From an uncultured Erythrobacter sp. (GTDB lineage Bacteria; Pseudomonadota; Alphaproteobacteria; Sphingomonadales; Sphingomonadaceae): a stretch of DNA of 64,000 nt. Of this stretch, positions 1-7,842 are shown piece by piece (the first letter of the stretch is position 1; each line of letters begins with the position of its first letter). Below the pieces are notes generated by a model that was given only the letters and a program-made list of their open reading frames with translations, did no database searches and had not been told where the DNA came from. Position numbers and translations under genes: made by a program. The stretch spans positions 688,001-752,000 of the forward strand of contig CANKYK010000002.1 of NCBI GenBank assembly GCA_947488155.1. The letters are read 5' to 3'.

Positions 1-269
1 AAGGCAAACCACTGGGCAGGCGCATTCGGCAGTCTGAGATTGCGGCGGTTAATGGCTACAACACTTACACGCGCGTCGGATTGCCGGTTGGGCCGATCAC
101 CAATCCGGGCCGGGAAAGCATCGCTGCCGTGCTCAACCCGGATCAGACGAGCGCGCTATTCATGGTGGCGGACGGAACCGGCGGCCATTGGTTTGCCGAG
201 ACCCTGGCCGAGCACAACGCCAATGTTGAGAAATGGTATGCGATCCGCCGTGAACGCGGTGAGATGTAG
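1..269 (+). CDS. mltG: Endolytic murein transglycosylase MltG, C-terminal fragment
   Basis: Only the last ~88 codons are present, in frame from base 3; the gene starts outside the window. The visible end contains YNTYTRVGLPVGPITNPG followed by A-hydrophobic-x-P segments and FMVADGTGGHWFAETLAEHN, the conserved end of the YceG/MltG family. Family members are inner-membrane-anchored lytic transglycosylases that cut nascent peptidoglycan strands and set glycan length. The catalytic Glu lies upstream of the window and cannot be checked. The next gene follows after 67 bases on the same strand. Confidence 0.85.
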   Translation, partial: GKPLGRRIRQSEIAAVNGYNTYTRVGLPVGPITNPGRESIAAVLNPDQTSALFMVADGTGGHWFAETLAEHNANVEKWYAIRRERGEM

Positions 270-336
270 CATCAAGGCGTTGGGGCATGAGACGGCTGTC
301 GGGCTCAGCCACGCGGCTCAGAAGGCGATTTAGGCT

Positions 337-855
337 ATGGCCCGTCCGTTTATCGTCACCGCCGCTTTGCCGCCTGAGATCGCTTCCTGGGCCGAAGGAT
401 TACGGCGAGAGCATTATCCCGCCCATCGCAACCACTTGCATGCGCATGTCACCATGTTCCATTCTTTTGCGCCTTCTTTGCTGGAGGAGCTAAAAAGCTA
501 CTTGCCGCGCATAGCGTCGCAATATTCGCCGCTCGAAGGCCGCGTTACCGGGGTGATGGATCTGGGAAAGGGGACAGCCATCGCCCTTGAGAGCCCGCAA
601 TTGCTTAGCCTTCGTGCAGAAATCGCTGATCATTTCCATGGCAGCCTCACGGATCAGGATTTGTACGAGCCGCGCCCGCATATCACGATCCAAAACAAGG
701 TCACGAAAGAGGAGGCGCGGGCATTGCAAGCGGCCCTGGCGTTGGAGATTGAGCCGCGCAGCTTCGCTTTTCCTGCGCTCGAATTGCACCTGTATGAAGG
801 CGGGCCGTGGACTTTCATAAAGCGCGCTGCCTTTCGCAGGGCGCCGCGCCGCTAG
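337..855 (+). CDS. 2H phosphoesterase / 2'-5' RNA ligase family protein
   Basis: A 172-residue cytosolic protein carrying the two His-x-Thr motifs that define the 2H phosphoesterase superfamily: HVT at residues 37-39 (in HAHVTMF) and HIT at 115-117 (in RPHITIQ). Length and spacing fit LigT-like enzymes, which act on 2',5' or cyclic 2',3' phosphodiester linkages in RNA. The physiological substrate cannot be read from sequence. It follows mltG on the same strand and may be co-transcribed. The ATG at 337 is used because it starts directly before the first conserved beta-strand (RPFIVTAAL). Confidence 0.8.
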   Translation: MARPFIVTAALPPEIASWAEGLRREHYPAHRNHLHAHVTMFHSFAPSLLEELKSYLPRIASQYSPLEGRVTGVMDLGKGTAIALESPQLLSLRAEIADHFHGSLTDQDLYEPRPHITIQNKVTKEEARALQAALALEIEPRSFAFPALELHLYEGGPWTFIKRAAFRRAPRR

Positions 856-978
856 CTAGAGTGCCGGTTCGAGCGCAAACAGTGTCAAACAGGTGTTGAC
901 CCGGGCTCTGCCCCCGCCTAAACGCGCCGCCTGCGGTCCGGGTGAAAACGCCCTTGAGACCAGCCAGGCTTTGGTTCT

Positions 979-1055
979 GGCGGAGTAGCTCAGCTGGTTA
1001 GAGCAGCGGAATCATAATCCGCGTGTCGGGGGTTCAAGTCCCTCCTCCGCTACCA
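979..1055 (+). tRNA. tRNA-Met (CAU), probably elongator
   Basis: A 77-nt cloverleaf can be folded: acceptor stem GGCGGAG (979-985) with CTCCGCT, an anticodon stem GCGGA/TCCGC enclosing loop ATCATAA with anticodon CAT at 1013-1015, a T-arm with TTCAAGT loop, and an encoded 3' CCA (1053-1055). The G1-U72 wobble and overall sequence resemble alphaproteobacterial elongator tRNA-Met. A tRNA-Ile2 that is lysidine-modified at C34 also has a CAU anticodon and is not strictly excluded. It lacks the 1-72 mismatch expected of an initiator. Confidence 0.93.
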
Positions 1056-1191
1056 AATGTTATTTGTTCGATGATTGGTAAATTGCGATTTCCATTCGAC
1101 ATAAGATACTCAGCCCAAGCAAAACGTCTTTCGCCTCTAAGCGAACGCGCAAGCGCAATGCCGATTGCTGGAGGTCCTACTAAGGGCTCAA

Positions 1192-3102
1192 TCAACCGTT
1201 ATTATGACGCTTCTGTCTCTTTGACGGCTTTCCAGGCGCATTTGAGGCATGTTTTGGTTTACCCGGCTTACGAGCCTTGTTTGAGGCTCCATTCCCGTCA
1301 TTTTTCAGCTTTTTGTCAAAGCCCTCGGCCTTTCGGTCTTCGCCGCCTTTGCGGAATTTCTTGGGTTTGCCTTTGTTCTTTTCTTTGCCGCCATGGGAAG
1401 GCTTCGCTTTGATCCGAGGTCCGCGATCGCTGTCGCGTGGGCCAGAGTGTGACTTGCGATTGCGCCGAGCGGTGTCTCGCGGCCCATGTTCAGATGCCTC
1501 GATCAGAATGTTGTCTTGATCGTCGCCGTTATCGTTCACTGAGTCAGCGCTACGCGCCACAGCTGAGGCGAATTTGTCCGCAATAGCGCGAGGGATTTGG
1601 AAGAACGTCTCGCTTTGACCTATACGGATCGCTCCGATTTCGTTGCGTGTGACATGCCCGCGGCGGCAAATCAGGGGCATCACCCAGCGGGGGCCAGCGT
1701 TCTGCCTGCGGCCAATATTCATGCGAAACCAGACAGTGTCCTCGAAACCGGGGCGATGTGTGTCTTTCTGGGCGGCGCGGCGAGCCTCTGGGGTGTTCTC
1801 GATTAAGTCCTCCGGTTCGGGCAACTTTGAACGGTGCGCCTGCACCAGCATGGCTGCAATCTCTTCTGGGGTGCGTTCGGCCAGAAGCTTGCTCGCAAGA
1901 TCTTTATTCACCTCATCGATTTCAATGGGTTGCAGTAGTTTCTTGAGTAAACGTTCATGATCCTTCGCTCTGATTGCCTCTGGGCGAGGGGCGTCGGTCC
2001 AATCAGCTTCAATTTTGGCGGATTTCAGCATGGAATCGACCCTGCGGCGGCGAGAGAACGGCACGATTAGGACTGCCGTACCCTTCTTGCCGGCGCGTCC
2101 TGTGCGGCCAGAACGATGCTGTAGCGCCTGTGCGTCGCGCGGTATTTCGACGTGAACGACCAGGCTGAGCGTCGGAAGATCGATACCGCGTGCGGCTACG
2201 TCCGTAGCGACGCAGACCCGGGCGCGCTTATCACGCAGTGCCTGAAGCGCCTGATTGCGTTCCTGCTGCGAATGTTCGCCTGATAGGGCAACAACGGCAA
2301 ATCCACGCTCTTGCAGGGTGGCATGCAAATGCCGAACCTTGTCACGTGTCGCACAAAAAAGGATCGCCGTTTCCGCTTCGTGATAGCGGAGCAGATTGAC
2401 CACTGCGTTTTCAATTTCAGTCGGAGAGACGGTGATCGCCTGATATTCAATATCGCCGTGCCCGCGTTGTTGGCTAATGGTTGCAATCCGCAAGGAATTG
2501 ATTTGGTAACGCCTGGCCAAAGTTTCGATTGGGCGTGGCATTGTCGCTGAAAACAATAGAGTACGGCGCGAAGTTGGTGTTGCGTCGAGGATACTTTCCA
2601 GCTCTTCACGAAAGCCCATATCGAGCATTTCATCGGCCTCATCGAGGACGATGGTGGCCAGCGCTGAGAGGTCAAGCGCGCCGCGCTCCAAATGATCGCG
2701 CAGGCGACCAGGGGTGCCAACCACAATGGTTGCGCCTGCGCGTAAGGAGCGGCGTTCCTGCGATGGATTCATCCCGCCAACGCAGGTTGCGATGCGCGCG
2801 CCAGCCTTGCTGTAGAGCCAGCCAAGCTCACGGCTTACCTGCAGCGCAAGTTCGCGGGTTGGGGCAATAACAAGCGCCAGAGGTGAGGGCACGCTGCGCA
2901 ATGCGCCGCTTTCGTCAAGCAATTCGCCCGCCATCGCGAGGCCGAATGCAACAGTTTTGCCAGAGCCGGTTTGCGCTGAGACGACGAGATCGCGGCCTTG
3001 CGCATCTGGCTTTAGGACCGCCTCTTGCACTGGGGTTGGAGCATCATAATTGCGCTCGGATAGCGCTGCCTGGAGGCAGGTTGGGAGACTTGGAAAACTC
3101 AT
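1192..3102 (-). CDS. DEAD-box RNA helicase with DbpA-like RNA-binding domain
   Basis: A 636-residue ATP-dependent RNA helicase. The core shows the Q motif, Walker A AQTGSGKT, PTRELALQ, Walker B DEADEML, SAT and HRSGRTGRAG. A DbpA/CsdA-type RNA-binding domain lies roughly at residues 450-520 (MNIGRRQNAGPRWVMPLI region). A Lys/Arg/Gly/Asn-rich disordered tail follows, ending KRQKRHNNG. The arrangement resembles CsdA/DeaD, which acts in ribosome assembly and cold adaptation; that role is inferred from family. The leader upstream of the start can form two strong hairpins. A second, differently built DEAD-box gene is present at 44517. Confidence 0.9.
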   Translation of the reverse strand: MSFPSLPTCLQAALSERNYDAPTPVQEAVLKPDAQGRDLVVSAQTGSGKTVAFGLAMAGELLDESGALRSVPSPLALVIAPTRELALQVSRELGWLYSKAGARIATCVGGMNPSQERRSLRAGATIVVGTPGRLRDHLERGALDLSALATIVLDEADEMLDMGFREELESILDATPTSRRTLLFSATMPRPIETLARRYQINSLRIATISQQRGHGDIEYQAITVSPTEIENAVVNLLRYHEAETAILFCATRDKVRHLHATLQERGFAVVALSGEHSQQERNQALQALRDKRARVCVATDVAARGIDLPTLSLVVHVEIPRDAQALQHRSGRTGRAGKKGTAVLIVPFSRRRRVDSMLKSAKIEADWTDAPRPEAIRAKDHERLLKKLLQPIEIDEVNKDLASKLLAERTPEEIAAMLVQAHRSKLPEPEDLIENTPEARRAAQKDTHRPGFEDTVWFRMNIGRRQNAGPRWVMPLICRRGHVTRNEIGAIRIGQSETFFQIPRAIADKFASAVARSADSVNDNGDDQDNILIEASEHGPRDTARRNRKSHSGPRDSDRGPRIKAKPSHGGKEKNKGKPKKFRKGGEDRKAEGFDKKLKNDGNGASNKARKPGKPKHASNAPGKPSKRQKRHNNG

Positions 3103-3200
3103 GAATTGATCTCAAATGCAAATGCGCGCGAAGGCGCGCGCAGCGGCGCTGATTGGCCGGTTAAGAGGGGATTGTGGGTAATGGGCGCATGGCGCCCGCA
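3103..3200 (-). promoter_or_regulatory. Hairpin-containing leader of DEAD-box helicase gene
   Basis: The region just upstream of the leftward helicase gene holds two GC-rich inverted repeats: an 8-bp stem with a 4-base loop at 3123-3142 (TGCGCGCG/CGCGCGCA) and a 6-bp stem at 3183-3197 (GGGCGC/GCGCCC). The nearer one begins 20 bases from the ATG. They could fold in the mRNA leader and limit translation, as known for some cold-shock helicase genes. That function is inference. The flanking 3200-3376 stretch is more AT-rich and probably holds the promoter, but I cannot assign -35/-10 boxes with confidence. Confidence 0.4.
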
Positions 3201-3376
3201 ATCTGTTGGGTCTGCCCATACGCGCCTTCTCGGAGTTTGGCTTGCAAAAACTTTCTCAGGGCCAATGCGGTTGGGGTTTTGAGCGATCCGAGCGCAAGCT
3301 AACGTCTGTTGCGTCGATTCTTTGAGGACTTAAGAGATAATTGAATTTAGTATTTGATAATACTAGATAACCAAGC

Positions 3377-4891
3377 TTACTCAGGAGTTAGAACGGTAGT
3401 CACCGATCCGGATGCGGTGACAGGCATAAACAGCCCCTCTGCGGTGGGCGTAATTTGGCCATGGGATAGGTTTGAGATATCGAAGGATAGGTTGAAATCA
3501 CCAGCGCTAATCGATCTCACGCCTAATTTAGCTTTGCTAATCACAGAATTGTAATCATTGCTAAAATCATCAATCAGTGATCGTTCTATCTCCTCTTTCA
3601 CGTCCTTACTGGCCATGATCCGGACCAGCAAGTCTCCAACGGCTGTATCCATGTCTCCAAACACTTGCAGATCTTCAATCCTCACGACCTCGCTGTCTGG
3701 TTCACTAACCGGCAATCCGGTTAGCCAAACGGTCCCTTTTGATCGTCCCCAAATCCGGTCGGTCAAATTGCCGACGGGTTCCACCTGAGCCTCTATCCCA
3801 ACTGCCAGTCTGCCGCCTTTAGCTGCATAAAGTGTGACCTGCTCGAATTCGAGATCGAGCCTGCCGAGTTCCTCTTTTGCTATGCCGCGTTCAGCCACTC
3901 GTTTGAGCGCGCGCAGGATCACTGGCTCAAGCTGATCGTAATTGGCCAGCACAGGCAAGGTGACCTCAAAGCCGGTATCACGAGTGATACCAGCGTTGGT
4001 GCCCAAATTTTTCGGCGCTGGTACGGATGGCTTATCGCCGATAAAAATTCCAAGCTTGGCACGCAGCATTGCTTGAGCGGTTACGCGGCGAGCCGATACA
4101 CGCAGATTGCCAGCTCCGATCGCGGTGGGGTTGAGCTGCATCCAAACCGGTGGGTTATCGGCGTTTAGCGACAGTGTTGTGAAACCTTGATTCCAGAGCT
4201 GAGCCACCTGGGGACGCAGATTGAGCGCTGAAAGCTCACGCTCGAGCGTTTTCTCTGCTTTGGCGAGAATAGGGGCGAGTTCGGCATTGGCGCGCCTGGT
4301 AAAGCGGATGCGTTGCCCCAAAACATCAATTCCAGGCTCTTTAGACCATTGATAAGAAACGCGAACATCAGGTTTTAGACGCCAGTTGCGCGCGATCGCA
4401 ACCCGCGCAGTCAGGCGAATATTGGCCGCAGCCGTTGCAGTCTCACGTTTGATGATCCCCCCGACATCGCGTGCCTGTATTTCTGCTGTGACCGGAAAAC
4501 TAACGTTCAAGGTGTTGCCGCGCCCGGACAACCGCATCGGACCGCGCTGAATTTGTCCAACCAACTGACAGCTGATCTTTGGAGTTCTACCGATCTCTCG
4601 GCCGAGCACCCGGATCGTTTCGCGCGGAATGCACTCCTCGATCTGCTCATCGATCGTGTAGAGCGTGCGAGATATCTCATGTTCCAGCGAGCGGCGGATC
4701 GTTTCCAGAGGAACGCCAAGTTCTGTGACCAAGACGGATTCTTCGGTCGGATATTGTGCAGCAGGCTCCATACGGGCCGGAGCAGGAGCTTCAATGATCC
4801 GAATGTGGAACCAAATGAGATAGGCCGCGCCAAAGCCTATCAAAGTGACAGCTAAAGCAAGCAAAACCATGAGTTTATGCTTGATTTGCAT
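3377..4891 (-). CDS. DUF4403 family membrane-anchored protein
   Basis: A 504-residue protein if started at the ATG at 4891, which places basic residues (MQIKHK) directly before one N-terminal hydrophobic segment (LMVLLALAVTLIGFGAAYLIWF). The remainder is predicted periplasmic. Alternating beta-rich sequence and repeated segments such as VSYQWSKEPGIDVLGQRIRF are characteristic of the DUF4403 family, whose function is unknown. Upstream in-frame starts exist at 4936 (ATG, short GAGG spacing) and 5008 (TTG). It is transcribed away from the DUF11 operon, so the intergenic region near 5.0-5.18 kb is divergent. Confidence 0.7.
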   Translation of the reverse strand: MQIKHKLMVLLALAVTLIGFGAAYLIWFHIRIIEAPAPARMEPAAQYPTEESVLVTELGVPLETIRRSLEHEISRTLYTIDEQIEECIPRETIRVLGREIGRTPKISCQLVGQIQRGPMRLSGRGNTLNVSFPVTAEIQARDVGGIIKRETATAAANIRLTARVAIARNWRLKPDVRVSYQWSKEPGIDVLGQRIRFTRRANAELAPILAKAEKTLERELSALNLRPQVAQLWNQGFTTLSLNADNPPVWMQLNPTAIGAGNLRVSARRVTAQAMLRAKLGIFIGDKPSVPAPKNLGTNAGITRDTGFEVTLPVLANYDQLEPVILRALKRVAERGIAKEELGRLDLEFEQVTLYAAKGGRLAVGIEAQVEPVGNLTDRIWGRSKGTVWLTGLPVSEPDSEVVRIEDLQVFGDMDTAVGDLLVRIMASKDVKEEIERSLIDDFSNDYNSVISKAKLGVRSISAGDFNLSFDISNLSHGQITPTAEGLFMPVTASGSVTTVLTPE

Positions 4892-5115
4892 ATTCCGTGC
4901 TCGCCCCAGTAGCGATTCAGTTTCTGCGGTCCCCATTTGCCTCGATTGTAAGCGATTTGAGCGCGCAAGGCCATTGGCGCGGTTAGTCTCGCTGAAAATG
5001 TACCTCAAACACCGGATATCAGGTGAGTTTTGGTAAATTCCGAATGAAGATCCGGCTCAAAGCGCTGAACGCCAGATTAACTGCTTCGCTAAAGTGTTAA
5101 AACTTGTTTCAAATG

Positions 5116-5137
5116 GCGAAAAACCGCGGTTTTTCGC
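5116..5137. promoter_or_regulatory. Perfect 22-bp palindrome upstream of DUF11 operon
   Basis: The sequence GCGAAAAACCG/CGGTTTTTCGC is a perfect inverted repeat without spacer, centred about 58 bases before the first ATG of the operon. It could be a dimeric regulator's operator or a hairpin in the 5' leader. There is no following T-run, so it is not an intrinsic terminator. Its regulator cannot be named from sequence. Confidence 0.5.
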
Positions 5138-5154
5138 GGACTCCAAACAGTTCG

Positions 5155-5162
5155 TTAACCAT
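5155..5162 (+). promoter_or_regulatory. CtrA-like half site (TTAACCAT)
   Basis: TTAACCAT lies 22 bases before the ATG at 5184. It matches the half-site recognised by the alphaproteobacterial cell-cycle regulator CtrA. A looser TTAA-N7-TTCA match occurs around 5097-5111. If genuine, the surface-protein operon would be tied to cell cycle or motility control. An 8-mer can occur by chance, so the assignment is weak. Confidence 0.3.
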
Positions 5163-5183
5163 TACTGGGTATTCGTCCTACGT

Positions 5184-6185
5184 ATGAATACACAGAACCC
5201 ATTTAAGCCTACTTTGGCTAACACGTTCACCTCGGCTCTCGCCCTAGGTGCATTCTCGCTTGTTGCGTTGGAGCCGGCGCACGCTGCTGGCGTCGATGCA
5301 GGCACGCTGATTGAGAACACCGCGACTGCGACTTACGAGGACGGATCTGGTCCGCAAACGGTCGATTCCAACACCGTCACGGTGTTGGTCGATGAATTGC
5401 TCGACGTGACTGTCACCTCGCTGGACTCCGGTCCGGTGGGTGCAACGCCTGGCGATGTGGTGCTCACGTTTGAGCTCACCAATCAGGGCAATGGCCCAGA
5501 GGCGTTTGAACTCACCGCTGATCCAGTGGTTGCTGGCAACGACTTCGATACGACGGTCGATGGCATTGCGGTCGATACGAACGGCAATGGCACGTACGAT
5601 CCGGGCGTCGATCAAATCCTAACAGGTCCAGAAACAACCGCTGTGCTCAATGCGGATGACACGCTGACGGTTTTCGTACTGGTCACCGTGCCTGCTGGCG
5701 CAACCGACACACAAGAGAGCGATGTTGAGCTGACGGCGGAGGCGGTCACCGGAACGGGCGCACCCGGCACCAGCTTCTCTGGACAAGGTGTGAGCGGCGG
5801 CGATGCCATCGTCGGCAGCACCGGCGCGGATGCAACTGCAACGGGTTCACTGCTGGTCGGGATCACAACGGTCGATCTCGTCAAGTCAGCGACCATCGCT
5901 GACCCATTTGGCGGCACCAGCGCGGTTCCAGGTTCAGTCGTGACCTTCACCATTTCCGCTGAAGTCACCGGCAGCGGCTCTGTCGACGATCTGGTCGTCA
6001 CTGACGCTTTCCCAGCGGACACAACTTACGTGGCAGGCTCTCTCACATTAGCAGGCGGCGCTTTGACCGACGCCAGCGGAGACGACGCGGGCGAGGCAAG
6101 CGCAACCGGCATCAGTGTCGATTTGGGCACAGTCGCTGGCGGCACCACCCAGGCAATCACTTTCGATGTCACCATCGATCAATAA
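5184..6185 (+). CDS. Secreted DUF11-type repeat protein (operon gene 1)
   Basis: A 333-residue secreted protein of unknown function. The ATG at 5184 gives a signal peptide ending LEPAHAAG. The mature N-terminus has the motif GTLIENTATATYEDGSG followed by an S-N-T-V-T-V strand, shared with operon genes 3 and 4. Two DUF11-like beta-sandwich stretches follow (around residues 75-190 and 220-333), the second with LVKSATIADPF and VVTDAFPADTTY, typical of the conserved-repeat family. DTNGNGTYDPGVD at about residue 130 is a calcium-binding EF-hand/dockerin-like loop. There are no catalytic motifs. A structural or adhesive surface role is inferred. Confidence 0.75.
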   Translation: MNTQNPFKPTLANTFTSALALGAFSLVALEPAHAAGVDAGTLIENTATATYEDGSGPQTVDSNTVTVLVDELLDVTVTSLDSGPVGATPGDVVLTFELTNQGNGPEAFELTADPVVAGNDFDTTVDGIAVDTNGNGTYDPGVDQILTGPETTAVLNADDTLTVFVLVTVPAGATDTQESDVELTAEAVTGTGAPGTSFSGQGVSGGDAIVGSTGADATATGSLLVGITTVDLVKSATIADPFGGTSAVPGSVVTFTISAEVTGSGSVDDLVVTDAFPADTTYVAGSLTLAGGALTDASGDDAGEASATGISVDLGTVAGGTTQAITFDVTIDQ

Positions 6186-6209
6186 GAAAATAGACAAGGG
6201 TCTGATATA

Positions 6210-6686
6210 ATGAAATTTCTTGGACAAATTTGCGCAGCTCTGATGGTTCTTGCCGTCCCAGCTGCTCCGGCATTCGCTCAAGGCAACCCAATTGTCTTGT
6301 CTGGCGACGTTATGGCCGTGAAAACCAGCACCGACGCTGCTGGAAACGAGCAGACTGAATTGGTCGAGCCTAATGTTATCGTACCGGGCGATCGTTTGAT
6401 CTTCGGCACCGATTACAACAATTCTGGCTCTGAGACGGTGACTGACTTTGTTGTCACCAACCCACTCCCAGGCGCCGTTGCGCTAGCATCTGATGCCGAT
6501 AGCGCGCTGACCGTATCAGTTGACGGCGGCAACACTTGGGGAGTGCTTAGCTCTTTGACCGTGACTGGCGAGGACGGCGCAAGCCGCGCTGCGCAGCACG
6601 GTGATGTCACACATGTTCGATGGACGCTTGCCTCGGTTGCACCGGGCGAAACAGGCCGCCTCGAATATCCAGCAATCATTCGCTGA
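6210..6686 (+). CDS. Small secreted single-domain DUF11-like protein (operon gene 2)
   Basis: A 158-residue protein with a clear signal peptide (MKFLGQICAALMV...PAFAQG) and one beta-sandwich domain. GDRLIFGTDYNNSGSETVTDFVVTNPLP is interrupted by the usual pattern of the DUF11 family, in which a G-D-x-hydrophobic strand is followed by N-x-G-x-x-x-A/V-x-x-F/V-x-V-x-N/D-x-L-P. It starts 24 bases after gene 1 and is probably co-transcribed. As a lone domain it is a plausible subunit or cap of an assembled structure, but that is inference. Confidence 0.7.
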   Translation: MKFLGQICAALMVLAVPAAPAFAQGNPIVLSGDVMAVKTSTDAAGNEQTELVEPNVIVPGDRLIFGTDYNNSGSETVTDFVVTNPLPGAVALASDADSALTVSVDGGNTWGVLSSLTVTGEDGASRAAQHGDVTHVRWTLASVAPGETGRLEYPAIIR

Positions 6687-6700
6687 ACAGCGAGCGATAA

Positions 6701-6720
6701 CCGCCAAGCCTTGCGGGCGG
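6701..6720 (+). promoter_or_regulatory. Short hairpin between operon genes 2 and 3
   Basis: CCGCC at 6701-6705 and GGCGG at 6716-6720 can form a 5-bp GC stem followed by AAATTTT. It lies in the only sizeable gap (71 bases) inside the five-gene operon. It might act as a weak attenuator or mRNA-processing site that sets relative expression, but the stem is short. Confidence 0.25.
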
Positions 6721-6757
6721 AAATTTTGACGCGGGGCACACGCAGAGGAACTCTAAA

Positions 6758-7825
6758 ATGAGACCAATCACCCAATTGCTGGGTGCCGTCAGTTCGGTTG
6801 CGCTCGTTGCGATGAGCAGCGCGCCAGCTTTTGCTGCAGGCACGACAGCTGGTGACACGATCACCAATAACGTCTCCGTCGCCTATCAGGTCGGCGGCGT
6901 TGATCAAACTGAAGCAACCGCATCCGACACGTTCACGGTCGACCGTAGGGTCAACGTGCTTGTTGATTTCACGGGCACCAGCAACACCGGCGTGTCGCCT
7001 GGTGAGCAGAATGCTGTGCTCGCATTTGATGTGACTAACTTGTCGAACGACGTGGTCGACCTCGATCTGAGCACTGCTCTGAACGCAGGTACCGCCGCGA
7101 ATATCGCCAACTTCGAGATTTATCTCGATACGGACGGCAACGGCGCATTGAGTGCCGCTGAACTTGCTGCTGGCCCTATCACCTTCCTCGACGAGGTTGC
7201 TGAAGATGAGGTCGTCGAAGTCCTTGTGGTTGCCGATATCGGACTAGCTGCAGATGACGGCGATACATTTGACGTTGTTCTTACGGCAAATGCCTTCAAC
7301 AGCGGCGATGTTGGCTCGCTTGGCGCCACAGAACTGACTTCCACTGCTGGTGCAAACACAGCAGGCATCGATACGGTTCTGGCTGACGGTGCTGGTACAA
7401 CCGATGGCGCCAACCAAGGCGACTTCTCGGATCTTGGCATATATGAAGTGGCTGCTGCCGCTGTCACTGTCGCCAAGACCAGCTCGATCATTAGCGATCC
7501 AGTCAACAACACGACCAATCCGAAAGCCATCCCAGGTGCAATTATTGAATATTGCATCACCGTGGCCAACGGTTCGGGCGCGGCGACTGCCACCAGCGTC
7601 AACGTGAACGACTTGCTGCCAGGCGATGTGACCTTTGTCCCAGCGTTCGGCATCTTCGTTGACGGCGATGCGGCATGCACCGGCGGCGCCAACGGCGTTC
7701 CGCTTGGTGATGCTTCGTTTAGCGCGGCCTCAGGCCCAAGCGGCGAAGACGAAGTCTCTGGCACGCTGAGCGACATCGCAGCTGGTCAAACGCGGTCGCT
7801 CTACTTCCGCGTCGAAATCGACTGA
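6758..7825 (+). CDS. Secreted DUF11-type repeat protein (operon gene 3)
   Basis: A 355-residue secreted protein. The signal peptide ends SSAPAFAAG, followed by the shared N-terminal motif GDTITNNVSVAYQVGG and a D-T-F-T-V strand. A first beta domain includes the EF-hand-like loop DTDGNGALSAAEL (about residue 127), a likely calcium site. The C-terminal DUF11 domain begins VTVAKTSSIISDP and carries TNPKAIPGAIIEY, nearly identical to a segment of operon gene 5. Close spacing to gene 4 (17 bases) supports one transcript. Function is unknown; extracellular or surface location is inferred. Confidence 0.75.
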   Translation: MRPITQLLGAVSSVALVAMSSAPAFAAGTTAGDTITNNVSVAYQVGGVDQTEATASDTFTVDRRVNVLVDFTGTSNTGVSPGEQNAVLAFDVTNLSNDVVDLDLSTALNAGTAANIANFEIYLDTDGNGALSAAELAAGPITFLDEVAEDEVVEVLVVADIGLAADDGDTFDVVLTANAFNSGDVGSLGATELTSTAGANTAGIDTVLADGAGTTDGANQGDFSDLGIYEVAAAAVTVAKTSSIISDPVNNTTNPKAIPGAIIEYCITVANGSGAATATSVNVNDLLPGDVTFVPAFGIFVDGDAACTGGANGVPLGDASFSAASGPSGEDEVSGTLSDIAAGQTRSLYFRVEID

Positions 7826-7842
7826 TAGAGCGGACTTAGACT

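Noticed and set aside
3348..3365. TAGTATT/AATACTA hairpin after the DUF4403 gene as an intrinsic terminator
   Set aside because: The stem is entirely AT-rich and lacks a T-run, so termination is not supported.
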